NCBI GenBank assembly: GCA_034669965.1
Contig: JAXMOK010000003.1
Span: 310,001-374,000, forward strand
DNA from: HXMU1420-13 sp034669965
GTDB lineage: Bacteria; Bacteroidota; Rhodothermia; Balneolales; Balneolaceae
Direction of reading: 5' to 3'
Length of the DNA: 64,000 bases
Both the position numbers and the translations under genes were made by a program. The notes beneath the pieces are model-generated. The model searched no databases and was not told the origin of the DNA. It saw only the letters and a list, made by a program, of their open reading frames with translations. The first letter of the stretch is position 1. Each line of letters begins with the position of its first letter. Below are positions 9,491-17,409 of the stretch, one piece after another.

Positions 9491-10618
9491 TTATGGTGAT
9501 AAATACAGTATTTTTGGAACTGACTTAGATTCAAGGTAATCAATACCAAATATTTCATTATCGCTAATTCCAAACATTACAAATCCAGGTGTCGCATTGA
9601 TTTTTTTCATATCACCATTATCAATATTAACCTGAACGATTACCTCTTCATTTTCACTATAGTTTTGTATTTGGTAGTAAACGTGATTTTGATATACACC
9701 AAACTCATAGAATAAAGGCATACTATCTCTTTCTTCGAAATTCTCTTTAAATGCTGGAATTCGTTCAATAAAAAGTGAAAATTTATTTTCTAAATATTTT
9801 CTTTCATCTTCCTGTAAAAACCTTTCAGGCATTCCATCAGGGTTAAAGGAATATTTCCTTTGCTCAAGGGTTTCTAAATCTATACTAGTCAGATTAAAAG
9901 ATTCATTACTTGTATAATACATTTTACTTCCTGCAAATTGCCAACTAGTTCTGAAGCCAATTGGATTATCAATTACTGTCCCAGGAACAACATTCTCAAT
10001 AACCTCATTACCAATAAATTCAGTAACCTTTCTGTTGATTGAATGATCTGAATTCAGACTAAACAGATAATAAACTGATCTACATATAGTATTGTCTTTA
10101 ATTTCATATTTTTCGCTAAGATTTCTAAAAATGCCAAACTTTTTTCCACTAACATTTACATATGTATGCATACTATATGGATAGTAATTAGGAAGAACTA
10201 TTGTATCTACATAATCAAGATGATCATCAGTTACTTGAAAGGTTTCAAGTTCATTTGATAGTTTGTCAAGTAATAAAACTTTTTGATCACTACTAACTGA
10301 TACATCATTTATTACCTGAACCTGACCTGGCCCATTTCCTAGAGGTTTTACATACTTGGATAATAATTTTCCACTAAAATCAATTAGATAGACACCCCAC
10401 TCTGGAGTAGTAGTTGTAACCACAAAAACAGAATCTCCAATAAGTCTCATTTTTGATGGATATACGTCAAAATCAGAGAATAACTCATTTCTCTCGATAT
10501 CTACTAACTTAAGTTGGCTAATAAAATTTGTGAAGTCTGAATTTTTTAATTCATGCTTCTCTTTATTATTACAATTAGATAGAACAACGAATAAAATGAG
10601 TATTACAGTTTTATACAT
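9491..10618 (-). CDS. 6-bladed beta-propeller lipoprotein
   Basis: A 375-residue exported protein. The frame is open further upstream to 10717, but the Met at 10618 gives a clean lipoprotein signal (MYKTVILILFVVLSNC, lipobox LSNC), so that start is chosen. The family landmark KPLGNGPGQVQVINDVSVS appears about 90 residues in, followed by propeller-like repeats. A short Cys-rich open frame (10626-10787) ends eight bases before the start. A Bacteroidota-type -7 motif TATATTTG is on the same strand at 10763-10770, with no well-spaced -33 element. Ligand unknown. It lies downstream of the signal peptidase gene in the same orientation. Confidence 0.7.
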   Translation of the reverse strand: MYKTVILILFVVLSNCNNKEKHELKNSDFTNFISQLKLVDIERNELFSDFDVYPSKMRLIGDSVFVVTTTTPEWGVYLIDFSGKLLSKYVKPLGNGPGQVQVINDVSVSSDQKVLLLDKLSNELETFQVTDDHLDYVDTIVLPNYYPYSMHTYVNVSGKKFGIFRNLSEKYEIKDNTICRSVYYLFSLNSDHSINRKVTEFIGNEVIENVVPGTVIDNPIGFRTSWQFAGSKMYYTSNESFNLTSIDLETLEQRKYSFNPDGMPERFLQEDERKYLENKFSLFIERIPAFKENFEERDSMPLFYEFGVYQNHVYYQIQNYSENEEVIVQVNIDNGDMKKINATPGFVMFGISDNEIFGIDYLESKSVPKILYLSP

Positions 10619-10625
10619 GTTCACA

Positions 10626-10787
10626 TTAATCTTGCTGACAGCCAACGATATAAACTTCACAAGCCATTTGATGATTAAAAAAATTTTGCTCATTTCCTGG
10701 AACACCCCAATCTTCATAAGGATTACTCGCTACACAGCCATCATAAGCTGACCAACAATCGGCAAATATATATATATAAAGTACCAA
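10626..10787 (-). CDS. Possible small Cys-containing secreted peptide (short ORF)
   Basis: A 53-codon open frame from a TTG at 10787 to a TAA at 10626-10628. It has a short hydrophobic head (VLYIYIFADC), then a polar segment with four Cys in total and many aromatic residues, ending VYIVGCQQD. It sits between the signal peptidase gene and the propeller lipoprotein on the same strand. No family is recognised. There is no basic n-region and no good ribosome site. An ATG at 10793 is one frame off; a gain of one TA unit in the AT tract at 10766-10778 would join it to this frame. It may be a degenerate remnant or simply the 5' leader of the next gene. The rest of the 10788-10958 gap is AT-rich with nothing recognised. 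Confidence 0.25.
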   Translation of the reverse strand: MVLYIYIFADCWSAYDGCVASNPYEDWGVPGNEQNFFNHQMACEVYIVGCQQD

Positions 10788-10958
10788 TAATGCATAAAAC
10801 GAAAGTTACTTTATTTTGCGTGCTATTCTGTTCAATAAAATTCGCTAAGATGCTATTTAAACTATTGCAAAAAAACGAATCAAACTCATAAACTAAATTC
10901 AGATGCAAAACTGTTATGTAAATTCATCATATATATTAATATTCAATTTTATATTTCA

Positions 10959-11537
10959 TTATAAAACGAATAACACCTTGCCAATAATTTGGTCTTTGTG
11001 AATTAATCCCCAAAACCTACTATCCATACTTTCATAATAATTATCACCTACAACAAAATAATATTCATCAGGTACTCTAAACGTATTATTCAGACTATCA
11101 AAATCTCTATTAGAAAAGTATTTTCTAGCAGTTACCTCATACAAATACGAGATATATTCAGAGGCATTGATTACTGTAGTATCTTTCTCCTGAATATATT
11201 CTGTAAATGTATTTATGACCTGATCATGAGGAATAATATACTTTCCAATAATTAATCCTGAACTCTCGATGATTATTCTGTCATTAGGTACTGCAAGAAT
11301 TCGTTTTATATAAATTAGTGGTTCCCCTCCAAATTCAGAGTAAAATGCTATCGGATCGAATCTAGATATTTCCTCAATCGATATATGATTACTTAAATTA
11401 TATATACCAACAAAATCATTAGGCATTATATAATCACTCATTGAGTTCGTTTTAACATGAACTATTTTAAAATTATTATATAACAGTGCAATCAAAATTA
11501 TAACAAAAAAGCCAACTACGATTTTTGTATTATTCAT
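10959..11537 (-). CDS. Type I signal peptidase (S26 family), compact
   Basis: A 192-residue inner-membrane serine protease that releases exported proteins by cutting after signal peptides. There is one N-terminal transmembrane helix (residues 5-20). The nucleophile is in TNSMSDYIMPND (Ser32), the general-base lysine in IKRILAVPND (Lys78), and the box E motif GDNYYESMDSRFWG lies near the C-terminus. All catalytic elements are present, but the protein is shorter than the housekeeping LepB of Bacteroidota-like bacteria, which often carries large insertions. Its start overlaps the end of the upstream propeller gene by eight bases, so the two are translated as a unit. It is probably a second, dedicated signal peptidase for products of this island. 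Confidence 0.88.
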   Translation of the reverse strand: MNNTKIVVGFFVIILIALLYNNFKIVHVKTNSMSDYIMPNDFVGIYNLSNHISIEEISRFDPIAFYSEFGGEPLIYIKRILAVPNDRIIIESSGLIIGKYIIPHDQVINTFTEYIQEKDTTVINASEYISYLYEVTARKYFSNRDFDSLNNTFRVPDEYYFVVGDNYYESMDSRFWGLIHKDQIIGKVLFVL

Positions 11538-12522
11538 TGGTTCTATATGAATAAACCCTTAACCAAACATCATCATCTCTTCTTTGCCTATCAATTGTTA
11601 CAATATTGTCTTGATTAATGGCAAAATTCAGAAATTGATTTGGCATTTCTATTGAATATTGATATTCAATTTTATCCGTTGAATAGACATCAATAGTTGT
11701 AAATCTCCGTGGACGTATCCCGGAAAATGCTACGTACAACTTTTCATCTAATGTATGGATATCACCACCTATCGTTTTTGCCTCTTTATGTAAGGATGTC
11801 CATCTTCCATCTACTTCTAGAATCTCTTTATTTTCCTCAATTCCATATACTTCTCTTTCAAGTATCAATTCACCTGACGGTGAATATTTTCGAATTTTAT
11901 TCACGTACATTAGTGAATGATAGAGATTGCCTGAATCATCGCATGTTAGATATCCTTCGTTATAGAATACGTGCTGTTCATCTCTTCCAGAAACTTTTGC
12001 AAAAGACTTGATATGACCTACTTCTTTATTGTATACATGCAAAATTCCATCCCGCCAATATTGTCTCGAGAGAATGTATAGAAAAGGAGCCTCATTGCAT
12101 ACTGTCATTCGTGTTGGGAATACATTTTTTGTTCTGATTGGATATTCTTTGATCATCTCCCCGTCAAGAGACCACTTTGAAATCTTTCTATTTTCTATTG
12201 CTGCAACATATATCTCATTTTGGTCAATTTCAGTTGTGAGAACATTTTGAAATTCACCAGGTCCCTTACCCTTTTTTCCTGCAAATAGATTTATATCACT
12301 TATATTTCCTATTGATGTCCTCCCAATAAACTGCCTATTCCAATCGAAAAAAACGATATTCCCTAAAGTATCGAGTGATAGTCCTGTAGCTTCAAATATG
12401 TCGAACTCCGTTAAATTAACTTCTTCAATTAGTTGAAGATTTACATTATTAAAATTTTTATTGTCTTGAGCAATTAATCGACTATTTATAAATACAAATA
12501 TAATTACTAATAAAATTCTCAT
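11530..12522 (-). CDS. Secreted 6-bladed beta-propeller protein, coupled to signal peptidase
   Basis: A 330-residue exported protein with signal peptide MRILLVIIFVFINSRLIAQ and the family landmark GKKGKGPGEFQN at about residues 80-92, followed by NHL-like propeller repeats (for example YSPSGELILEREVYG). Its last eight bases overlap the signal peptidase gene. About 60 bases upstream lies a truncated copy of the HTH regulator gene that stands intact in front of the propeller at 13237. That suggests an HTH-plus-propeller cassette that was duplicated. Function unknown. Confidence 0.75.
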   Translation of the reverse strand: MRILLVIIFVFINSRLIAQDNKNFNNVNLQLIEEVNLTEFDIFEATGLSLDTLGNIVFFDWNRQFIGRTSIGNISDINLFAGKKGKGPGEFQNVLTTEIDQNEIYVAAIENRKISKWSLDGEMIKEYPIRTKNVFPTRMTVCNEAPFLYILSRQYWRDGILHVYNKEVGHIKSFAKVSGRDEQHVFYNEGYLTCDDSGNLYHSLMYVNKIRKYSPSGELILEREVYGIEENKEILEVDGRWTSLHKEAKTIGGDIHTLDEKLYVAFSGIRPRRFTTIDVYSTDKIEYQYSIEMPNQFLNFAINQDNIVTIDRQRRDDDVWLRVYSYRTNE

Positions 12523-12582
12523 TATCTGTACTGATTAATATTAATCATTTACATTTAGTAATTAAATGCAAAAATTGATTGT

Positions 12583-12732
12583 TTAACTAATTGAAAATAG
12601 TATCTCATCGGTGGAGCCTTGTAGCTTTTCAGTGATCATTTCCAGTTTTTTCTCCACAATGAGTTTATTTGGACTTTTGTTAAAACGCCCTCTGATCTTT
12701 CTATTGAAATAATTTTCGGACTCAAAACCCAT
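12583..12732 (-). pseudogene. Truncated AraC-type HTH gene (degenerate duplicate of 14250-14609)
   Basis: A 49-codon remnant beginning MGFESENYFNRKIRG that matches residues 28 to about 76 of the intact HTH protein with few changes. It then hits a stop just inside the recognition region (DEILFSIS, stop), so the DNA-binding half is missing. At the 5' end the sequence jumps straight to the upstream leader. Both endpoints of the missing 81 bases carry ACCCATTAA in the intact copy, so slippage or recombination between 9-bp direct repeats explains the deletion. The leader hairpin and about 130 bases further upstream are also shared with the intact copy. Confidence 0.8.
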
Positions 12733-12745
12733 TAAATATTGTATT

Positions 12746-12765
12746 GGAGGTTTTTGGTTACCTCC
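12746..12765 (-). promoter_or_regulatory. Leader hairpin GGAGGT/ACCTCC, copy 1
   Basis: On the minus strand a perfect 6-bp stem, GGAGGT then eight bases then ACCTCC, lies about 13 bases before the ATG of the truncated HTH gene. One arm is a textbook Shine-Dalgarno sequence, the other its complement. The same hairpin precedes the intact gene. The shared upstream sequence continues to about 12870; beyond that, to 13095, nothing is recognised apart from a short palindrome, GTCTCGAGAC. Confidence 0.45.
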
Positions 12766-13095
12766 CTAAGCTGAACTCCCCTAAATTTCAACAAATAAAA
12801 AAACACTTAGTTGCTAGAGATGCAATATTTTTATTTCTATCATACAAAATATCAGTGAGTTGTTTTTAGGCATCATTTATAAATCCTTAAACCATATACT
12901 GGATGAACTGAGTGAGTATACTTATGTGCATTAATGGTGTTCGAAGTAATTGAGGAACAATCTTTCGTGGTTGAGTGACAAAAACGGCTTTCTTAGCTAA
13001 ACTAACGTCTATGAAAAAGTCCATGCTCAGAACGTCTCGAGACTACTATTCGATTATCGTATAATGTTTTTTTTATTGATTAGCTGTTATCATTG

Positions 13096-13156
13096 ATGCA
13101 AGACACAGTCTTCCGTCTCATTCAGTTTTAAGTCACAGACTTAAAACATCTGGGGG
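13096..13156 (+). repeat. REP-like dispersed repeat, family A, copy 2
   Basis: This is the better-preserved copy of the element at 553-611. Hairpin 1 has stem AAGAC/GTCTT with an ACA loop (13100-13112). Hairpin 2 has stem TTTTAAGT/ACTTAAAA with a CACAG loop (13126-13146), both perfect. The two-hairpin layout parallels the unrelated-sequence family B units at 9302-9478. Confidence 0.6.
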
Positions 13157-13236
13157 CATACAAGTCAGACAAGCTTGTTGTGAATAACCCTTGTTCATCA
13201 TTAAAAATGATAAAATAATAAGTGCAATAAATGGTT

Positions 13237-14247
13237 TCATAAAATAAATTTTATTTTATATAACTTTATTGAATTATCGTTTATACTTGTAACAAGTATA
13301 CTTAGAAAATCATCGTCACTATTCATTTCTTTGATAAATTCTTGACTTGAAAGTTCTAACCTTTTTACTAATTTTCCATTATATTTATTTCTTAAATCTA
13401 AGTAAGATTTTTCATTCTCTGGATTAACAATATATATGACTAATAAGTCCTTATATATCTCTGAAAACACGGTTGTTGGATATGGCCTACTTTTATAAGA
13501 ATCAGGTCTGATAACTATGTGATCTTCCCATGGATTTGGTAAAAAATCATCCATGTAATTCCAAATTTCTTTATAAGTCAATCGATTGATTTTTATTATT
13601 TTATAAGGAGCCCCTAAAACATAATAAATATTATCATCATCAATTGAATAATTGATATTTGATAATTGTATTCTAGAGCTTAGATTATTAAAAAATGTAC
13701 TGAAATCAATAAAATCAATCATTGAATTAATATACTGACCATCCATTGAAAACTTATGCACAAATAGATCATTATCATAGCTCTTTCCAGTTATATAAAT
13801 ATGATTCTTATCAACTATTAATTTTGAAAATCCTATTATAGGCTTTTCAATAGGTATAGTCTTTAATAAATTACCTGATTGATTATGAAAAACTTGAACT
13901 CTTAAATTTGTAGCATCATATACAAATAGTGAATCATTAATTATGAACATGTCATAAATAATATCAAACTCGCCAGGCCCTCTTCCTTCACTTCCAACAA
14001 ACCTTGTTTCACCCGAGTTTAAATCTACATACACAATTTTATGAGATAGATTATCACTCAAGATGGCTTGGTCACTTGTTAGAATTGCTGCGTACCCTTG
14101 AATTACTAATAATGTATCAGAAAATTGTATTTCTTTAACCTGAAAAACTTCAATTTCCTTATAATTATTTTGAAAAAGCTGACCAAACACATTTATACTA
14201 AACAGTATTTGTATTGTTATGTATAAAGTCAGAATTCGATTACTCAT
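13237..14247 (-). CDS. Secreted 6-bladed beta-propeller protein, paired with HTH regulator
   Basis: A 336-residue exported protein with signal peptide (hydrophobic stretch ending SINVFGQ) and the family landmark GSEGRGPGEFDIIYD at about residues 77-91, followed by beta-rich NHL-like repeats. It starts two bases after the stop of the small HTH gene, so the pair is one operon. It is AT-rich and diverged from the other three propellers in the island, but has the same layout. No catalytic signature is seen and the function is unknown. Confidence 0.75.
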   Translation of the reverse strand: MSNRILTLYITIQILFSINVFGQLFQNNYKEIEVFQVKEIQFSDTLLVIQGYAAILTSDQAILSDNLSHKIVYVDLNSGETRFVGSEGRGPGEFDIIYDMFIINDSLFVYDATNLRVQVFHNQSGNLLKTIPIEKPIIGFSKLIVDKNHIYITGKSYDNDLFVHKFSMDGQYINSMIDFIDFSTFFNNLSSRIQLSNINYSIDDDNIYYVLGAPYKIIKINRLTYKEIWNYMDDFLPNPWEDHIVIRPDSYKSRPYPTTVFSEIYKDLLVIYIVNPENEKSYLDLRNKYNGKLVKRLELSSQEFIKEMNSDDDFLSILVTSINDNSIKLYKIKFIL

Positions 14248-14249
14248 AT

Positions 14250-14609
14250 TTAAAGTTTAATTTTTAATTCATTTTTATTCAATTTTTTCACTCTCCCTTT
14301 TCTTAGCTCGGAGGGTGTTTTGCCGGTATGGCGTTTAACAAATTTGTAAAGCGCGTTGTTATCTGCAAATCCTACATCCAATGCAATAGAAAACAATATC
14401 TCATCGGTGGAACCTTCTAGCTTTTCAGTAATCATTTCCAGTTTTTTCTCCACAATGAGTTTATAAGGACTTTTTTTGTAACGCCCTCTAATCTTTCTAT
14501 TGAAATATTTTTCAGACTCAAAACCCATTAAGTGCGCCCAATCACCAACTGAACATATTTCAACAATATGCTCTTCTAACACCCTAATTGCATGCTCAAT
14601 GTTACCCAT
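14250..14609 (-). CDS. Small AraC-type helix-turn-helix transcription regulator
   Basis: A 119-residue cytoplasmic protein made almost only of the AraC/XylS DNA-binding domain. The C-terminal half has the second HTH, ILFSIALDVGFADNNALYKF, then KRHTGKTPSELRKG, the usual family ending. The first half (WAHLMGFESEKYFNRKIRG) fits the first HTH in diverged form. The sensor domain normally present in AraC proteins is missing. It is probably the regulator of its partner propeller gene, which begins two bases after it. A GGAGGT/ACCTCC hairpin sits 14-33 bases before its start and may control translation. A degenerate copy is at 12583-12732. Confidence 0.8.
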   Translation of the reverse strand: MGNIEHAIRVLEEHIVEICSVGDWAHLMGFESEKYFNRKIRGRYKKSPYKLIVEKKLEMITEKLEGSTDEILFSIALDVGFADNNALYKFVKRHTGKTPSELRKGRVKKLNKNELKIKL

Positions 14610-14622
14610 TAAATATTGTATT

Positions 14623-14642
14623 GGAGGTTTTTGGTTACCTCC
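14623..14642 (-). promoter_or_regulatory. Leader hairpin GGAGGT/ACCTCC, copy 2
   Basis: On the minus strand this is the same SD/anti-SD stem as at 12746-12765, ending 13 bases before the ATG of the intact HTH gene. In RNA the stem would hide the strong GGAGGT ribosome site, and the exposed ACCTCC resembles the 3' end of 16S rRNA. Conservation between two diverged copies suggests function, but both share one duplication so the evidence is weak. The rest of 14643-14835 has no recognisable gene. Confidence 0.45.
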
Positions 14643-14835
14643 CTAAGCTGAATTCCCCAATCACTTAACGAATAATAAAAGCACTTAATTGCTACAGATG
14701 CAAAATTTTTATTTCTATCATGCAAAATATCAGCAAGTTGGTTTTATAATCTACCAGCTTCCATAATTTTGAAACTTTACTGATTGCAATTCACATTTGC
14801 ATAAGTTTATAACTCTCACTCACGCGTACTTAAAT

Positions 14836-14872
14836 AAAAAAAGGACATTCAAGTAATTCCTGAATGTCCTTT
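14836..14872 (-). terminator. Rho-independent terminator of the beta-glucosidase gene
   Basis: A perfect 12-bp stem (AAAGGACATTCA at 14840-14851, TGAATGTCCTTT at 14861-14872) with a nine-base loop. Read on the minus strand it is followed by a T-rich run. It sits 50 bases downstream of the beta-glucosidase stop codon. Confidence 0.85.
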
Positions 14873-14921
14873 ACTAAAGCTCTATAAGAGTTTTTGACTA
14901 AACTTTATTGAAGAAAAAACG

Positions 14922-17234
14922 TCAGTCTGCCAATTCAAAATCAACAGTTTGAACTCGATCTGAGCTTCCACCAATCATGATCGAAAACATGCCCGGTTCC
15001 GCTCTATATGTTTGATCCTGACCATAAAAGCCGAGGGTTTTCCAGTCAATATCGAAAGTGATCATTTTGGTTTCACCTGCATCAAGCATCACTTTTTCAA
15101 ACCCTCGAAGTTCTTTTACAGGACGCATCACGCTGGCAAAGTGATCGCGAATATACATTTGAACAACTTCCTCCCCAGCCATGTCTCCGGTATTGCTTAC
15201 CTCTACACTAACCTGAATGCTTCCATCCATATTCATGGTTGTGCTGCTTAATTCAGGAGCAGAGTACTCAAAGGTGGTGTAACTCAAGCCATATCCAAAG
15301 GGATATTGCGGGCTGTTTTCTATATCGTTGTAGTGACTCCAGAATACAGCACCATCATCGCCGGGACCTGTGCTTGGGCGACCCGGATTTCTGAAATTGT
15401 AATACACTGGAATTTGTCCAACTGCGCGAGGAACCGACATGGGGAGTTTTCCTGATGGGTTGTAATCGCCAAAAATCACATCCGCAATGGCGTTACCTGC
15501 TTCTGAACCGAGATGCCAGGTATTCAATAAAGTAGATGCATTTTCATACAATTCAGGCTCAATAATCGGGCGGCCAGCCATCAATACAACCACCACGTTT
15601 TCGTTTGCTTCGCGAATCATGTTGAACAACTCGAGTTGTCGACCTTGCAAGCTGATATCCACTAAACTACGGCCTTCGCCGGATTGCAATGCTTCTTCTC
15701 CAACTGCCATGATAACAACATCAGAAGTGGCGGCTATTTTAATCGCATTCGCAAATCCGGAGCCATCATCTTCAGGAAATCGAAGTGCACGAGCGAAAGA
15801 GCCATTATTTGGGGCAAGTGTATAGCCTTCTACATATTCGACTTCAACATCGTCGCTTACGGCGTTTCTAATTCCTTCTAACAATGAAACGGTCGTTGTA
15901 TTGTCGCCTTGTGCGCGCCAGTTACCAAGTGGAGCATCTTTTTCGGCGGCAAGATGCCCGATAACCGCAATCTTTTTAGTTTCTTTCGAAAGTGGAAGTA
16001 AATCTCGCTCATTGTTCATTAAAACGATCGACTTCTTAGCAACATCGCGTGCAATAGCTCGATGTTCGTCCGTAAACATTAACTCTGCTTCTCGTTCCGG
16101 ATCTGAGTATTGATATGGATCATCAAAAAGACCGAGATTAAATTTCATTCTAAGAACTCGACGAACTGCTTGATCAACAACAGATTCATCCACTTTCCCG
16201 GATTTAACTAAGTCAACCAAATGCCGTTGATAAGCTTCTGATTCCATATCCATGTCGTTGCCACTGGTGATGGCGTGATAGGCAGATTGCTCTAAATCTT
16301 TAGAAAATCCATGATTGATCATTTGACGAATTGATCCCCAATCTGATATCACAAATCCATCAAAACCCCAGCGTTCTTTTAAAACTGTTCGCTGTAAAAA
16401 GGTATCGCCGTTGGCGGGAATCCCATTCAAATCGTTGAAAGAATTCATAATTGTGCCCACACCTTCATCAACGGCTGCTTCGAAAGTCGGAAGCACAACA
16501 TTAAATAAGGTATTGGTACCAAAATCAACGGTATTGTAATCACGCCCACTTTCGGAAAATCCGTAACCAGCAAAATGCTTTGCGGTAGCCATAATTGAAT
16601 TATCAGCTGATAAATCATCTGTTTGGAAACCACGTACGCGAGCGCGGGCAATCTCTGATCCTAAATATGGATCTTCGCCCGATCCTTCCATCACGCGTCC
16701 CCAGCGTGGATCGCGCCCAACATCAACCATAGGAGCAAACGTCCAGTTAATCCCGGCTGCAGAAGCCTCGATTGCTGCAACCCGAGCGGATTGTTCAATA
16801 GCTTCCAAATCCCAACTAGCCGACTCCCCCAAAGGAATTGGAAATATCGTTTTAAAACCGTGGATGACGTCGTAGCCAAAAATAAGAGGAATGCCCAATC
16901 GACTATTTTCAACAGCTAGTTTTTGGGCTGCTAAGGTTGCTTCGGCGCCAACTACATTCAGCAACGAGCCTACGCCTCCGTTTTTTAGTAATCGGGCACG
17001 TTCTGCAACGTATTCGTTATTTTCGGGGATTGGTCCGGTTACATCCCAACTGCCATTATGCTGATTGAGCTGCCCGGCTTTTTCTTCGAGCGTCATTTGC
17101 GAAAGCAGCTTGTCAATTTTTTGTTCAATTTCCGGGTCAATAAGTTGGTTCTGAGCAACCGTTATATTTGAAAAGACAAAAATAAGGGTCAGACATAAGC
17201 AGCTTATCAATAAGAAATACTTTTTATTAGTCAT
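14922..17234 (-). CDS. bglX: Periplasmic beta-glucosidase, glycoside hydrolase family 3
   Basis: A 770-residue exported enzyme (signal peptide ending about residue 28, ITVAQ) releasing glucose from beta-glucosides. The GH3 N-terminal barrel has GRDPRWGRVMEGSGEDPYL, KHFAGYGF and the nucleophile motif GFVISDWGS (Asp298). The C-terminal GH3 sandwich carries the acid/base region, and a fibronectin III-like domain closes the protein (TGDMAGEEVVQMYIRD, RPVKELRGFEKV). Length and order match E. coli BglX. It is a single-gene unit with its own terminator. A 15-bp palindrome 22 bases before the ATG (17256-17270) may be an operator. It is divergent from the solenoid operon. Confidence 0.93.
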   Translation of the reverse strand: MTNKKYFLLISCLCLTLIFVFSNITVAQNQLIDPEIEQKIDKLLSQMTLEEKAGQLNQHNGSWDVTGPIPENNEYVAERARLLKNGGVGSLLNVVGAEATLAAQKLAVENSRLGIPLIFGYDVIHGFKTIFPIPLGESASWDLEAIEQSARVAAIEASAAGINWTFAPMVDVGRDPRWGRVMEGSGEDPYLGSEIARARVRGFQTDDLSADNSIMATAKHFAGYGFSESGRDYNTVDFGTNTLFNVVLPTFEAAVDEGVGTIMNSFNDLNGIPANGDTFLQRTVLKERWGFDGFVISDWGSIRQMINHGFSKDLEQSAYHAITSGNDMDMESEAYQRHLVDLVKSGKVDESVVDQAVRRVLRMKFNLGLFDDPYQYSDPEREAELMFTDEHRAIARDVAKKSIVLMNNERDLLPLSKETKKIAVIGHLAAEKDAPLGNWRAQGDNTTTVSLLEGIRNAVSDDVEVEYVEGYTLAPNNGSFARALRFPEDDGSGFANAIKIAATSDVVIMAVGEEALQSGEGRSLVDISLQGRQLELFNMIREANENVVVVLMAGRPIIEPELYENASTLLNTWHLGSEAGNAIADVIFGDYNPSGKLPMSVPRAVGQIPVYYNFRNPGRPSTGPGDDGAVFWSHYNDIENSPQYPFGYGLSYTTFEYSAPELSSTTMNMDGSIQVSVEVSNTGDMAGEEVVQMYIRDHFASVMRPVKELRGFEKVMLDAGETKMITFDIDWKTLGFYGQDQTYRAEPGMFSIMIGGSSDRVQTVDFELAD

Positions 17235-17255
17235 GGTACATTCGATTTGAGGTGG

Positions 17256-17270
17256 TGAGAAAATTTCTCA
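17256..17270. promoter_or_regulatory. Candidate operator palindrome upstream of bglX
   Basis: TGAGAAAATTTCTCA is a perfect palindrome (7-bp arms around a central A), 22-36 bases before the bglX start and within the 175-base divergent region shared with the solenoid operon. No matching regulator can be named. AT-rich palindromes arise by chance, so confidence is low. Confidence 0.35.
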
Positions 17271-17409
17271 TAAATCACTTAATTCATTTAAGTTTAAGAA
17301 ATCTTTTTCTCATTCATAAGCTCGATATTCGACTTTTTGAATGAACTTATAATGAAAGCTCTTGAAACAATGAGGCTCGTGTTTTCGTCTGAGGGAAAAA
17401 AATTGCTCT

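Noticed and set aside
12868..13095. Possible transposase remnant near a GTCTCGAGAC palindrome
   Set aside because: A minus-strand frame of about 40 codons exists, but no family motif could be recognised and flanking repeats are not inverted.
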